From contig NZ_JAJUOS010000005.1 of NCBI RefSeq assembly GCF_021378075.1, positions 1 through 64,000 on the forward strand: 64,000 bases of DNA, read 5' to 3'. Made by a program: the position numbers and the translations under genes. The DNA comes from Rhodobacter flavimaris (GTDB lineage: Bacteria > Pseudomonadota > Alphaproteobacteria > Rhodobacterales > Rhodobacteraceae). The notes under the pieces were generated by a model, which searched no databases, had not been told where the DNA came from, and saw only the letters and a list, made by a program, of their open reading frames with translations. This document shows positions 10,150 to 19,905 of the stretch, in pieces (position 1 is the first letter of the stretch; each line of letters starts with the position of its first letter).

Positions 10150-12410
10150 CCCTTCTTGCGCGTGCGCTTGACCTTGCGGGCGATGCCGCGCTCCTTGGCC
10201 TTGATCGCGGCAACCTTGCGGCCGCGCCGGAAGGGCTTCTTGCCGCCCTTGCCGGGGCCGGGAAGGGTTGTGCCTTCCAGCTCCAGCAGCTCCAGCTCCA
10301 GCCCCCCGGTCATCGGGATCGCTTCGCGCAGGCGCACGAGCACCCGCTGGCCGATGCCGATCACCGTGCCGCTGTCGGCACCGGTCAATTGCTGCGCGTC
10401 ACGGTCATAGTGGAAGAACTCACGCCCGATCTCGCGCACCGGGATCAGGCCATCGGCGCCTGTCTCGTCGAGCTTCACAAATGCGCCGAATTTCTGCACG
10501 CCCGAGATGCGCCCGGTGAACTCGCTGCCGACGCGATCCGACAGATAGGCCGCGAGGTAGCGGTCGGTCGTGTCGCGTTCAGCGGCCATCGAGCGGCGCT
10601 CGGTCTCCGAGATATGCTGCGCGGTCTCATCGAGGATTTCAATATCCTGCGCGCTCAGCCCGTCCTTGCCCCAACCGTGGCCAAGGATCAGCGCACGATG
10701 CACGATCAGGTCGGAATAGCGCCGGATCGGCGAGGTGAAATGCGCGTAGGACCGCAGCGCCAGCCCGAAATGGCCAAGGTTCTGCGGCGCGTAATAGGCC
10801 TGCGTCATGGCCCGCAGCGTCGAGATGTTCACCAACTCGTCGAACTCGGAGCCTTCGGCCTGCGCCAGAAGCCGGTTGAGATGCGCGGTCTTCAGCACCT
10901 GACCCTTTGCAAGGTTGAAGCCCGAGGCCTGCGCAACCTCGCGCAGCGCCTCGATCTTGTCGGGGGAGGGTTCCTCGTGCACGCGGTAAAGCAGCGGGCG
11001 GCGCAGCCGTTCGAGTTCCTCGGCGGCTGCCACATTGGCCAGCACCATGAATTCCTCGATCAGCTTATGCGCGTCGAGACGTTCCTTGAAGCGCACCGAG
11101 GCGACCTTGCCCGCCTCGTCGATAACGATCTGGCGCTCGGGCAGATCGAGATCGAGCGGCTGGCGCGCCGCGCGGGCGCGCACCAGCGCATTGTAGCATT
11201 CATAAAGCGGCGCGATGACCTCATCGACAAGCGGGGCGGTCTTTTCGTCCGGGCGTCCTTCGCGCGCTGCCTGCACTTGGGCATATTCGAGCGAGCCGAC
11301 CGAGCGGATCATGCCACGCGTGAAGCGATGGCTGAGCTTGTGGCCCGCGCTGTCGATCTTCATGCGCACGGCCAGAACCGCGCGCGGCACATGTTCGTGC
11401 AAGCTGCACAGATCGCCCGAAAGCCGGTCGGGCAGCATCGGCACGACGCGGTCGGGGAAATAGGTCGAGTTCCCGCGCTTGCGGGCCTCGCGGTTCAGCG
11501 CCGAGCCGGGGCGGACGTAATGCGCGACATCTGCGATGGCGACCCAGAGGATATGGCCGCCCTCGTTATTGGGATCATCGTCGGGCATTGCAAGGCAGGC
11601 GTCATCGCGGTCGCGCGCATCGGCCGGGTCGATGGTGACGAAGGGCAACTCGCTCAGATCCTCGCGGCCCTCCAGGTCGGCGGGGCGCGCGGCATCGACC
11701 TCGGCGATCACCGCATCGGGGAAGTCGTCTGGAATGCCATGCTGGTGGATCGCGATCAGCGAGACGGCGCGCGGCGCGGTCGGGTCACCCAGGCGCTCGA
11801 TCACGCGGGCGCGCGGCAGGCCCATGCGGCCGCGTGGGCCGATCTGCTCGGCCTCGACCAATTCGCCATCGCGGGCGTCCTGTGTGGCGCCCACGCCCAC
11901 GACCCATTCCTTTTGCTCGCCCTTGTCGATGGGCACTATGCGCCCGCCCTCGGCGCCCTTGCGGAAGATGCCGACGACGCGGTGCTGGGCCTCGCCGATC
12001 TTGCGGATCAGGCGGGCCTCGTAGTCATAGCCCTGCCCCGAGACCTCGGCGATGCGGGCCAGAATGCGGTCGCCCGCAGCCAGAGCCGGGTCGCCCGACT
12101 TGGCGATGAACAGGATGACCGGTTCGGGGCCCTCGCCCTCCCACTCGATCGCGCGTGCCCAGAGGTCGCCGGAACTGTCGGCCGGGCGGATTTCGAGCAC
12201 CGACACCGGCGGCAGCTTGGCGCTGTCATGGTAGGACTTGCGGCGGCGTTCGAGCAGGCCTTCGTCGGTCATCTCGCGCAGGATGCGCTTGAGCTCGATC
12301 TTGGCGGCGCCCTTGATCCCGAAGGCCTTGGCGATGTCACGTTTCGCACCGGCGCCGGGGTGGTCGGCAAGCCATGCGAGTATCTGTTCTTTGGTGGGCA
12401 ACTGGTTCAT
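10146..12410 (-). CDS. rnr: Ribonuclease R
   Basis: A 754-residue 3'-5' exoribonuclease that degrades structured RNA. It has an N-terminal winged helix, cold-shock domains, the RNB catalytic core with the acidic run TIDPADARDRDDA, and the S1 domain near residues 640-720 (VGSEFTGRISGVQKFGAFVKL). It ends in a basic tail KVKRTRKKG, typical of RNase R rather than RNase II. I favour ATG 12410 (MNQLPTKEQ) over the ATG five codons upstream. Confidence 0.95.
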   Translation of the reverse strand: MNQLPTKEQILAWLADHPGAGAKRDIAKAFGIKGAAKIELKRILREMTDEGLLERRRKSYHDSAKLPPVSVLEIRPADSSGDLWARAIEWEGEGPEPVILFIAKSGDPALAAGDRILARIAEVSGQGYDYEARLIRKIGEAQHRVVGIFRKGAEGGRIVPIDKGEQKEWVVGVGATQDARDGELVEAEQIGPRGRMGLPRARVIERLGDPTAPRAVSLIAIHQHGIPDDFPDAVIAEVDAARPADLEGREDLSELPFVTIDPADARDRDDACLAMPDDDPNNEGGHILWVAIADVAHYVRPGSALNREARKRGNSTYFPDRVVPMLPDRLSGDLCSLHEHVPRAVLAVRMKIDSAGHKLSHRFTRGMIRSVGSLEYAQVQAAREGRPDEKTAPLVDEVIAPLYECYNALVRARAARQPLDLDLPERQIVIDEAGKVASVRFKERLDAHKLIEEFMVLANVAAAEELERLRRPLLYRVHEEPSPDKIEALREVAQASGFNLAKGQVLKTAHLNRLLAQAEGSEFDELVNISTLRAMTQAYYAPQNLGHFGLALRSYAHFTSPIRRYSDLIVHRALILGHGWGKDGLSAQDIEILDETAQHISETERRSMAAERDTTDRYLAAYLSDRVGSEFTGRISGVQKFGAFVKLDETGADGLIPVREIGREFFHYDRDAQQLTGADSGTVIGIGQRVLVRLREAIPMTGGLELELLELEGTTLPGPGKGGKKPFRRGRKVAAIKAKERGIARKVKRTRKKG

Positions 12411-12451
12411 GGCTTTGCCTATCATGGGCCTGTGCGGGCGTCACGCGCGAA

Positions 12452-12494
12452 GCGGGGCGCTGCCCCGCACCCCGGGATATTTTCGCCACATTGA
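12452..12494. repeat. GC-hairpin intergenic repeat, copy 1
   Basis: A perfect stem GCGGGGC / GCCCCGC (loop GCT) is followed by a 26-base tail at 12469-12494. The tail contains GGGATATTTTCGCCACATTG, identical to that of copy 4 at 61005-61030. It lies in the short gap between rnr and the acetyltransferase gene. Related copies lie at 18456, 41691, 41755 and 60985. Confidence 0.8.
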
Positions 12495-12497
12495 AAA

Positions 12498-12911
12498 TCA
12501 GAGGCGTTTCATCATGTCCCGGTGCGGGATGCCCGCATCGTCATAGATGGGACCGAAAGCCGCAAATCCAAGCTTTTCGTAGAAGGGCAGCGCATGGATT
12601 TGCGAGCCAAGCCGTGCCGTGGTGCAGCCGCGGTCTTTCAGGTGCTGACAGGCCGCGTGGATGAGTGCCGCGCCAAGGCCGGTACCGCGCGCTTCGGGCA
12701 AGACGCAGACGCGGCCGATCTTGCCGGCTTCGCCCTTGGCGAAGAGCCTAGCGGTGCCCACCGGGCGGTCATCCACGAAGGCCAGAAGGTGGATCGCAAT
12801 GTCGTCGAGATCGTCGATCTCGAGTTCCTCCGGGACGTTCTGCTCCTCGATGAAAACCGTCCGGCGCAGCGCGTGGCAGGCCGCGAGGTCGTCGGTCACG
12901 ACGATTTTCAT
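12498..12911 (-). CDS. GNAT family N-acetyltransferase
   Basis: A 137-residue acetyltransferase of the GCN5 fold. Strand 4 is followed by the acetyl-CoA pyrophosphate loop in [18 protein letters not shown], and the [24 protein letters not shown]-terminus resembles the ElaA/YjcF group. The substrate is unknown. The start overlaps the dapE stop by four bases (ATGA), so it is translated after dapE. Whether that reflects function is not clear. Confidence 0.85.
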   Translation of the reverse strand: MKIVVTDDLAACHALRRTVFIEEQNVPEELEIDDLDDIAIHLLAFVDDRPVGTARLFAKGEAGKIGRVCVLPEARGTGLGAALIHAACQHLKDRGCTTARLGSQIHALPFYEKLGFAAFGPIYDDAGIPHRDMMKRL

Positions 12912-14047
12912 GCGAAGTAGTCCCGCAGACAGCGGGTATAGATCGCCTTGAGCTGGGAGATCTGGGCGACCTCGATGCGTTCATCGACCTGATGCATGGT
13001 CTGGCCGACCAGACCGAATTCGAGCACAGGGCAGTGATCCTTGACGAAACGCGCGTCCGAGGTGCCGCCCGAGGTCGAAAGTTCGGGTTTGAGGCCGGTT
13101 TCTGCCTCGACCGCGCGAGCGACCAGTTCGACGAAGGGGCCGGGCGGGGTGAGGAAGCTTTCGCCTGAAATCTCGGTCCGGATGCTCAGGCGCACGCCGG
13201 TTTCTGCCTCGACCACGCGCGCCAGCCCTTCGCCCCATTGGGTCAGCGATGCGCCGGAATGGGAGTCGTTGAAACGGATATTGACGGTAGTGCGGGCCTT
13301 GGCGGGGATGACGTTATTGGCCGGGTTACCGCAGTCGATGGTGGTGATCTGGAGAGTGGAGGCGTCGAAATGCTCGGTGCCATTGTCGAGCGGGTTCGCC
13401 GTCATGCGGTGCAACAGGTCCACCAGCGCGTGCAGCGGGTTCTTGGCGCGGTGCGGATAGGCGGAGTGGCCCTGCACGCCCTCGGCTTCGATATAGAAGG
13501 TCATCGAGCCGCGGCGGCCGATCTTCATCATCTCGCCCATGCTGTTGGGGCAAGTGGGTTCGCCGACCAGGCAGACCGACATCGCCTCTCCCTCGGTGGC
13601 CATCCAGTCGAGCAGCGCGCGGGTGCCGTCATGGCCGACGCCTTCTTCGTCACCGGTAATCGTCAGCACGATGGCGCCTTCGGGCGGGGTCTGTAGCACG
13701 AAATCGACCGCGGCCGCCACGAAGGCTGCGACGCCCGATTTCATGTCGGTCGCGCCGCGCCCCCAGAGCACGCCGTCATGGATCTCGCCGCCGAATGGGT
13801 CATGCGTCCAGGCCGCCGCATCGCCCACCGGCACCACATCGGTATGACCGTTGAAGCCGAAGGTTTTCGCGCCTTTCTCGCCCCAGCGAGCGAAAAGGTT
13901 GGGGATTCCGTTGCGATCGACGCGGGTGCAGGCGAAGCCCGCCGCGCCAAGAACGCCCTCAAGCAGTTGCAGCGCGCCGCCTTCGAACGGGGTGACGGAG
14001 GGGCAGCGGATCAGATCCGCAGTGAGTTTGACGGGATCGAGCGACAT
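12908..14047 (-). CDS. dapE: Succinyl-diaminopimelate desuccinylase
   Basis: A 379-residue M20-family zinc hydrolase for the succinylase route to meso-diaminopimelate and lysine. Metal ligands are visible as His68 in FNGHTDVVP, Asp101 in [10 protein letters not shown] and the Glu134-Glu135 pair in GDEEGVG. Length matches the DapE family. The ATG at 14047 is selected for its AAGGAG six bases upstream; nine upstream codons are discarded. It overlaps the following acetyltransferase gene. Confidence 0.95.
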   Translation of the reverse strand: MSLDPVKLTADLIRCPSVTPFEGGALQLLEGVLGAAGFACTRVDRNGIPNLFARWGEKGAKTFGFNGHTDVVPVGDAAAWTHDPFGGEIHDGVLWGRGATDMKSGVAAFVAAAVDFVLQTPPEGAIVLTITGDEEGVGHDGTRALLDWMATEGEAMSVCLVGEPTCPNSMGEMMKIGRRGSMTFYIEAEGVQGHSAYPHRAKNPLHALVDLLHRMTANPLDNGTEHFDASTLQITTIDCGNPANNVIPAKARTTVNIRFNDSHSGASLTQWGEGLARVVEAETGVRLSIRTEISGESFLTPPGPFVELVARAVEAETGLKPELSTSGGTSDARFVKDHCPVLEFGLVGQTMHQVDERIEVAQISQLKAIYTRCLRDYFA

Positions 14048-14298
14048 GGCGGGCTCCTTTCTCGAATTGCTCAAGGCTTAGCCGTGGGCGCGGGCAAGCA
14101 CAACGCCCGAGCCGAGGTCGGCGAAGATCGGGCTTTCAATTGTGCCGAACTGCGGCATACTGGAGGGATAGAAAACAAGCCCCGAGGCAGGGCGACACGA
14201 GCAGGGCAACGTCCCATCCCAAGACCAGACCGCCACCCCGCAAGGGTCGGCGGCGCGCGTGTTTTCCGCCATCGGTGCGCAATAGGCACGAGGCGGTC

Positions 14299-15345
14299 AT
14301 GCAAGCACATGCGGGTTGGATTGCGGCGCATCTTCCGGGACGGGGGCGGATCGTGTTCGACCAGCACCCATTACCGGCTTCGGTTACACGCGGCAGCCTG
14401 ATGGTCGAGTTCACGCTGATCCCGGGCGAGGCCGATATCCTGCCGCTGGCCCATGTAACCGGGCGCGGGGTGCAGGCGCGGTTCTTCTCGCTTGGCTTCA
14501 CGGCGGATGGGCAGGTTTCGGTGATGCAGCGGCAGGGCATGGCGTTTCATGCGCTCTCGCTCGATGCAAGCGATGCGCTGGCTTGCGGCGGGCCGATGCG
14601 GCTGACCTGGCTTTGGGATGTGGCCGCGGGCGAGAGCGTTCTGGCGCTTGAGGCGCTGGCGGATGGCACCTTGCGGCACCGCGTCGGCGGCCTGCCGCTT
14701 GCGATGCCGCGCGAGGATCTTCTGGCGCTGGCAGCCGGGACAGGCGCGGCGCGTGTCGGGCCTCGGGTCGACTGGCTGGCCTTTGGCGATCATCGGCACC
14801 CGCTTGGGCCCTCCGGCGCGCTGGCGCCGCTGACGCAAGTCGCCACGCCGCAGGGCTGGCGCGCGGTCGGCACGCTGCGCCCCGGCGATCTGGTTGAGAC
14901 CGCCCATCACGGCGCGCAACCGGTGCTCTGGTCGGGTCGGGTGGCCCTGCCCGCGCTTGGTAATCTGCGCCCCGTGCGGCTGTGCGCACCGCATTTCGGT
15001 TCGGCCAACGATCTCTGGGTCGCGCCGCATCAGCGCATCGCCCTGCCCGGCGCGGGCAGCGCGATCGCCGAGGCGCGTGATCTGGTCGATGGCATCCACG
15101 CCATTCAGCCGGACCGCCCGAATGTGCTGAACTGGCACGGGATCTTGCTGGACCAGCCCGCGCTGATGATCGCCGAGGGCTGCCTTGTCCAAAGCCTCGA
15201 CATCGGGCGCATGTGCCGTCAGCCTGCATTGGCTGCCCTGAGCGCGCTGGCCGACACGGCATTGCCCGAGCACAGCGCCGCCACCCGCCCCATACTGACG
15301 CGCGAACGGGCTTTGCAGGCACTTGGCGCGCGGAAAGCAGCCTGA
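14299..15345 (+). CDS. Hint (hedgehog/intein) domain protein lacking the catalytic Cys
   Basis: A 348-residue protein. Residues about 30-165 look like a beta-rich lectin or LamG-like domain. Residues about 174-320 match the Hint_2 module common in Rhodobacterales (VATPQGWRAVGTLRPGDLVE, QPVLWSGRV, VAPHQRIAL). The canonical start of that module, CFxxGT, is replaced by ALAPLT, so the self-splicing nucleophile is absent. The start is ATG 14299, with GAGG just upstream. The function is unknown; many relatives are tails of exported proteins, but no signal peptide is seen here. Confidence 0.7.
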   Translation: MQAHAGWIAAHLPGRGRIVFDQHPLPASVTRGSLMVEFTLIPGEADILPLAHVTGRGVQARFFSLGFTADGQVSVMQRQGMAFHALSLDASDALACGGPMRLTWLWDVAAGESVLALEALADGTLRHRVGGLPLAMPREDLLALAAGTGAARVGPRVDWLAFGDHRHPLGPSGALAPLTQVATPQGWRAVGTLRPGDLVETAHHGAQPVLWSGRVALPALGNLRPVRLCAPHFGSANDLWVAPHQRIALPGAGSAIAEARDLVDGIHAIQPDRPNVLNWHGILLDQPALMIAEGCLVQSLDIGRMCRQPALAALSALADTALPEHSAATRPILTRERALQALGARKAA

Positions 15346-15459
15346 CAGCCCATTCCGCGCGCGACACATTCAGTCACATTTTGCCGCCCATACGAATTTT
15401 TATTGCGCTGCGACTGCAAAACCCCTAAGCACTGTGCAACCGCAGAAAGGAACCGATTC

Positions 15460-17121
15460 ATGGCGCATGATGGGGCTGACATGACCAATATCCATATGAC
15501 CGACCTGCTGGCGCTGACCGAGGCCACGCTGCCCGAAATCGCCAAACTGACTGCCGATGCGACCAACTCGCTGCGCGCCCTTGTGACCCGCGACGGCAAG
15601 GTCTCGGGTGCCGCGCTTGAGGAAAACCAGTTCGCCGCCCATGCCCTTTCGTGGCTGGCCACCTATAACCAATCGCTGATCCAGCTGCGCGGCTGGGCCG
15701 GTCGCATCGCCGAAGAAGGCAAGTTCGGCGCGATGGAAAGCCTGATCCTGCAAATCGGCTTTGGCGAATACCTGGCGCAGATCTCGGGCGGCATTCCGAT
15801 GAGCCAGGGCGAGGTTGCGCGCCTTGCCGATCTGGGCGTCAGCTGGACGCCGGGCGCCGAGGCCGCCAAGCTGATCGCCGAGGGCAACAGCCCCGCCGCG
15901 CGCCAGGCGCTGGTCGCCATGATGCGCGACAACCAGGGCCGTGCGCTGTTTGGCACCTCGGGCCTCGACGAAGACCTCGAGATGATCCGCGACCAGTTCC
16001 ACCGCTACGCCGAGGAACGCGTGATCCCCTTCGCCCATGAATGGCACCTGAAGGATGAGCTGATCCCGATGGACACCATCAACGAGCTCGCCGAACTGGG
16101 CGTGTTCGGCCTGACCATCCCCGAGGAATACGGCGGGCTTGGCCTGTCCAAGGCCTCCATGGTCGTGGTGACCGAGGAACTGTCGCGCGGCTATATCGGC
16201 GTGGGCTCGCTTGGCACGCGCTCGGAAATCGCGGCGGAACTGATCCTGTGCGGCGGCACCGAGGAGCAGAAGGCCAAATGGCTGCCGGGTCTTGCCTCGG
16301 GCGAAATCCTCTCGACTGCGGTCTTCACTGAACCGAACACCGGCTCGGACCTCGGCTCGCTGCGCACCCGCGCCGTGAAGGATGGCGATGACTGGGTCGT
16401 GACCGGCAACAAGACCTGGATCACCCATGCGCAGCGCACCCATGTGATGACGCTGCTCGCCCGTACCGACCCGAACACGACCGACTATCGCGGCCTGTCG
16501 ATGTTCCTGGCCGAAAAGACCCCGGGCACCGACGAGAACCCCTTCCCGACCCCCGGCATGACCGGCGGCGAGATCGAGGTTTTGGGCTATCGCGGCATGA
16601 AGGAATACGAGCTTGGCTTCGACGGCTTCCGCGTGAAGGGTGAAAACCTTCTGGGCGGCGAAGAAGGCAAGGGCTTCAAGCAGCTGATGGAAACCTTCGA
16701 GAGCGCCCGCATCCAGACCGCCGCGCGTGCCGTGGGCGTTGCCCAATCGGCCTGCGAGATCGGGATGCAATACGCCATCGACCGCAAGCAGTTCGGCAAG
16801 TCGCTGATCGAGTTCCCGCGCGTCGGGGGCAAGCTTGCGATGATGGCCGTCGAGATCATGATCGCCCGCCAGCTGACCTATTTCTCGGCCTGGGAAAAGG
16901 ATCACGGCCACCGCTGCGACCTTGAGGCCGGCATGGCCAAGCTGCTCGGCGCCCGCGTGGCCTGGGCGGCTGCCGACAATGCGCTGCAAATCCATGGCGG
17001 TAACGGCTTCGCGCTGGAATACACCATCTCGCGCATCCTGTGCGACGCGCGCATTCTCAACATCTTTGAGGGCGCGGCGGAAATTCAGGCGCAGGTGATT
17101 GCCCGTCGTCTTCTGGGCTGA
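15460..17121 (+). CDS. mcd: (2S)-Methylsuccinyl-CoA dehydrogenase
   Basis: A 553-residue flavin acyl-CoA dehydrogenase, about 160 residues longer at the N terminus than ordinary members. That size and N-terminal domain are the mark of Mcd, which oxidises methylsuccinyl-CoA to mesaconyl-CoA in the ethylmalonyl-CoA pathway of acetate assimilation. Dehydrogenase motifs include TAVFTEPNTGSDLGSL, TGNKTWITHA and the C-terminal QIHGGNGFALEY. The ATG at 15460 follows AAAGGAA. The electron acceptor would be ETF. A different long-form acyl-CoA dehydrogenase cannot be fully excluded by eye. Confidence 0.88.
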   Translation: MAHDGADMTNIHMTDLLALTEATLPEIAKLTADATNSLRALVTRDGKVSGAALEENQFAAHALSWLATYNQSLIQLRGWAGRIAEEGKFGAMESLILQIGFGEYLAQISGGIPMSQGEVARLADLGVSWTPGAEAAKLIAEGNSPAARQALVAMMRDNQGRALFGTSGLDEDLEMIRDQFHRYAEERVIPFAHEWHLKDELIPMDTINELAELGVFGLTIPEEYGGLGLSKASMVVVTEELSRGYIGVGSLGTRSEIAAELILCGGTEEQKAKWLPGLASGEILSTAVFTEPNTGSDLGSLRTRAVKDGDDWVVTGNKTWITHAQRTHVMTLLARTDPNTTDYRGLSMFLAEKTPGTDENPFPTPGMTGGEIEVLGYRGMKEYELGFDGFRVKGENLLGGEEGKGFKQLMETFESARIQTAARAVGVAQSACEIGMQYAIDRKQFGKSLIEFPRVGGKLAMMAVEIMIARQLTYFSAWEKDHGHRCDLEAGMAKLLGARVAWAAADNALQIHGGNGFALEYTISRILCDARILNIFEGAAEIQAQVIARRLLG

Positions 17122-17142
17122 GCTTGCAATAATCGAGCAGTC

Positions 17143-17166
17143 AACGGGGCCTTCGGGCCTCGTTTT
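17143..17166 (+). terminator. Terminator after mcd
   Basis: A 9-bp stem with one G-T pair (AACGGGGCC / GGCCTCGTT) has a stable TTCG loop and is followed by T residues. Confidence 0.8.
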
Positions 17167-17217
17167 GCGTTGCGCCTGTCGCGCGTTTGGGCACTGTGAC
17201 GGCAAAGGAGCCCCTGC

Positions 17218-17721
17218 ATGATCCGCAACGCCACGCCCGCCGACGCCCCCGCCATCGCCGCGATCTATAATGACGCCGTGCGCAACACGACCGCGATCTG
17301 GAACGAGATCGAGATCGACGCCGCGAACCGGGTGGAGTGGATGCAGGCGCGTCAGGCGGCAGGTCTGCCGGTTCTGGTGCTGGAGGAAGCGGGCGAGACC
17401 GTGGGCTATGCAAGCTACGGCCCCTTTCGCGCCTTTGATGGCTATCGCGGGACGGTCGAGCATTCGGTCTATATCCGCTCGGATCTGCGCGGCAGTGGAC
17501 GTGGGCGCGCGCTGATGGAGGCACTGATCGCGCACGCCCGCGCGGCGGGCTATCACGTCATGGTCGGCGCGATCGAAGCGGGGAATGCGGGCTCGATCGC
17601 GCTACATGGCAAGCTTGGGTTCGTCCATGTCGGGACGATGCCACAGGTTGGGCAGAAGTTCGGGCGCTGGCTCGATCTGGCGCTGCTGCAACTGGTTCTG
17701 GATAGCCGCGCTCAGCCCTGA
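17218..17721 (+). CDS. Phosphinothricin-acetyltransferase-like GNAT protein
   Basis: A 167-residue GNAT enzyme of the Pat/Bar/MnaT group. Family features are the opening [21 protein letters not shown], the AIWNEIE stretch, [19 protein letters not shown] as the acetyl-CoA loop, and [22 protein letters not shown]. Members acetylate phosphinothricin, methionine sulfoximine or related amino acids; the natural substrate is not known. The ATG has AAAGGAG upstream. The 3' end overlaps the convergent recO gene by 10 bases. Confidence 0.88.
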   Translation: MIRNATPADAPAIAAIYNDAVRNTTAIWNEIEIDAANRVEWMQARQAAGLPVLVLEEAGETVGYASYGPFRAFDGYRGTVEHSVYIRSDLRGSGRGRALMEALIAHARAAGYHVMVGAIEAGNAGSIALHGKLGFVHVGTMPQVGQKFGRWLDLALLQLVLDSRAQP

Positions 17722-18434
17722 CGTGCGAGTGCGTCGATCAGGCGGTTGCGGGCCTCGGGCAGTGCGCGGCGGCTGTGTTCGGCGGCGAAGAGATCGAGGA
17801 AATGTCCGGTCAATTTCAGGCCTTGGACGATTTCAACCAAGGTCGCTGGCCCTTGCCCGAGCAAGCATTGCGGCAGGGGGAGGAGGCGCGGCGCCCAGTC
17901 TCCGGCGGCCTCGCGCGCGACCGCGCGACCGGTGCGCGGGCTGACATAGGCCAGATCCTCGCGCCCGCCGGTGAGCGCGCAGCGGGTGAGATCGAGCCCG
18001 AAGCCAAGCTCTTCGAGCAGCGCCATTTCCCAGTGTAGGTAATCGACGGGCCAGCCCTCATGCGCGAGGCCGATCACGTCGAAAAGCGGCTCGGTCGCAG
18101 CATAAAGGCGCGGGTGCGGTTCGCGTTCGGGTAGCGCGAAGCCGAGCATGGCGCAGACCGCGTTCAATCCCATCAGCGCGAGCCGATCCGACATTGCGCC
18201 TGCGCGCGAGCGCAGCGGTTCGACCGTGAAGCTGCCAAGGTGATCTTCCAATCTTGCGCGCCAGGCCAGCGACACATGGCTACCCGGTTGCAGCGTGGCG
18301 GCCATCTTGCGCGAGACGCCGCCCCGCACGACGCCCGCGTGACGGCCGTGGTCCGCCGTGAAGACCTCGACAATCGCCGAGGTTTCGCCATGCAGGCGGG
18401 TGGAAAGGATTGTGCCGCGGTCTTGCCAGTCCAT
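17712..18434 (-). CDS. recO: DNA repair protein RecO
   Basis: A 240-residue protein with the RecO N-terminal OB fold ([26 protein letters not shown]). The downstream helical domain contains [22 protein letters not shown]. RecO loads RecA onto SSB-coated DNA with RecR, whose gene lies at 59299. It is the last gene in the era-DUF1491-recO run, a common arrangement in alphaproteobacteria. Confidence 0.92.
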   Translation of the reverse strand: MDWQDRGTILSTRLHGETSAIVEVFTADHGRHAGVVRGGVSRKMAATLQPGSHVSLAWRARLEDHLGSFTVEPLRSRAGAMSDRLALMGLNAVCAMLGFALPEREPHPRLYAATEPLFDVIGLAHEGWPVDYLHWEMALLEELGFGLDLTRCALTGGREDLAYVSPRTGRAVAREAAGDWAPRLLPLPQCLLGQGPATLVEIVQGLKLTGHFLDLFAAEHSRRALPEARNRLIDALARQG

Positions 18435-18455
18435 GCCGGTCTCGGGTCGGAGAGG

Positions 18456-18511
18456 CGGGGGGCTGTCTGCCCCCCGGTCCCCCCGAAGGTATTTCAGCCA
18501 AGAAGAAAGGG
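18456..18511. repeat. GC-hairpin intergenic repeat, copy 2
   Basis: Stem CGGGGGGC / GCCCCCCG with a five-base loop is followed by the tail CCCCCCGAAGGTATTTCAG and GCCAAGAAGAAA. It lies between recO and the DUF1491 gene. It is a divergent member of the family seen at 12452, 41691 and 60985. Confidence 0.7.
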
Positions 18512-18515
18512 AAAG

Positions 18516-18851
18516 TCAGTCGCTCAGCCCGTCCTGGTCGAGAAGGGTCGCACCGTCACGGCTTTCGATCTCGATCACCCAGAGGTCGGGGTCGAAGCTG
18601 CGCTGCTTGCGGATCGAAGCATCGACCTCGGGTTCGGGCCCTTCGGTCAGAGGAACCCATTTGCGCGCGCCAGTGGTGAGGTCGAAGCTGCGCTGCCAGA
18701 GTTTGGCCTGTCCGTCGAGTGTCGCGCATTTGACCATGACGGAGCCCGCGTCGGGTTGGCCGCGCGCCGCGAGATAGGCCGGGATATGGGCGAGTTCGAG
18801 GCGTTTCAGATAGGCCCGGACCCAGAGTTCCGAGGTCAGGCGGGCCTGCAT
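18516..18851 (-). CDS. DUF1491 family protein
   Basis: A 111-residue protein of unknown function. The segments RLTSELWVRAYLKRLELA, VMVKCATLDGQAKLWQRSFD and DLWVIEIESRDG match the alphaproteobacterial DUF1491 family. It sits one base after era, between era and recO, so it is probably cotranscribed with them. Confidence 0.85.
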   Translation of the reverse strand: MQARLTSELWVRAYLKRLELAHIPAYLAARGQPDAGSVMVKCATLDGQAKLWQRSFDLTTGARKWVPLTEGPEPEVDASIRKQRSFDPDLWVIEIESRDGATLLDQDGLSD

Positions 18852-18852
18852 C

Positions 18853-19758
18853 TTAATCGCCGTCCTTGAAGTCGAGCCCCATCTCGGAATAGCGCTCGGC
18901 CTCTTCGAGCCAGTTCGGGCGCACCTTGACCTGCAGGAACAGGTGGACCGGGCGGCCGAGGAATTCGCTCAGATCAGCGCGGGCGGCGGTGGAGATCGCC
19001 TTGATCGTCTCGCCGCCCTTGCCCAGAACGATACCCTTGTGGCCCTCTCGGGCGACATAGATCAGCTGGTCGATCCGGGTGGAGCCATCCTTACGGTCTT
19101 CCCATTTCTCGGTCTCGACGGTGAGCTGGTAGGGGATTTCTTCGTGCAGGCGCAGGGTCAGTTTCTCGCGCGTAACCTCGGCGGCGATCTGGCGCATGGG
19201 CAGGTCGGCGATCTGGTCCTCGGGGTAGAACCAGGGGCCGACTGGCAATTCCCCGGCGAGCCATTCGCGCAGGTCATCGACGCCGTAGCCGCGCTCGGCC
19301 GAGATCATGAAGGTCTTGACGAACGGGAACGCGGCATTGGCGGCCTCGGCGAGCTCCAGAAGCTTCTCGGCCTTGACCTTGTCGATCTTGTTGATGGCCA
19401 GCGCGACGGGTTGTCCCCCCTCGCGCTCTTTCAGGGCGGCGATGATGGCGCGCGTTCCTTCGGTCAGGCCGCGATGTGCCTCGATCAGGAGAACGACGAT
19501 ATCGGCGTCGGAGGCACCGCCCCAGGCGGCAGAGACCATGGCGCGATCAAGACGGCGGCGCGGGCGGAAGATGCCGGGGGTATCGACGAAGACGATCTGG
19601 CTATCGCCCTCCATGCAGACACCGCGGATACGGGCGCGAGTGGTTTGCACCTTGTGGGTCACGATCGAGACCTTCGCCCCCACCATGCGGTTGAGCAGGG
19701 TCGATTTTCCAGCGTTCGGTTCACCGATAAGGGCCACAAAGCCCGAGCGAGTCGTCAT
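18853..19758 (-). CDS. era: GTPase Era
   Basis: A 301-residue GTPase that assists 30S ribosome maturation. G1 GEPNAGKST, G3 DTPGIF, G4 NKIDKV and the C-terminal KH domain (VLGKGGETIKAISTAARADL) are all present. Length is that of the family. It lies downstream of rnc and lepB, an association known from E. coli to alphaproteobacteria. Confidence 0.96.
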   Translation of the reverse strand: MTTRSGFVALIGEPNAGKSTLLNRMVGAKVSIVTHKVQTTRARIRGVCMEGDSQIVFVDTPGIFRPRRRLDRAMVSAAWGGASDADIVVLLIEAHRGLTEGTRAIIAALKEREGGQPVALAINKIDKVKAEKLLELAEAANAAFPFVKTFMISAERGYGVDDLREWLAGELPVGPWFYPEDQIADLPMRQIAAEVTREKLTLRLHEEIPYQLTVETEKWEDRKDGSTRIDQLIYVAREGHKGIVLGKGGETIKAISTAARADLSEFLGRPVHLFLQVKVRPNWLEEAERYSEMGLDFKDGD

Positions 19759-19905
19759 TGGATCTCCTTGAGGTTCTTGCGGCTGGCATAGTGGAAATGC
19801 GTGCGGCTGGCCAGATTATTCGGTTTTCGCACCATTCCGGCGCAAAAGGGATAGGGGGCTGGTGCAGGTGATTGCTAGACCAAGCGGAATATCGGGTCGG
19901 CGCGA

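Noticed and set aside
10089..12494. An 801-codon frame opposite rnr
   Set aside because: Antisense to RNase R, with no homology-like motifs.
15403..15419. TTGC-N9-GCAA before mcd as a possible acyl-CoA regulator site
   Set aside because: Short arms and common words in this genome; not enough to call.
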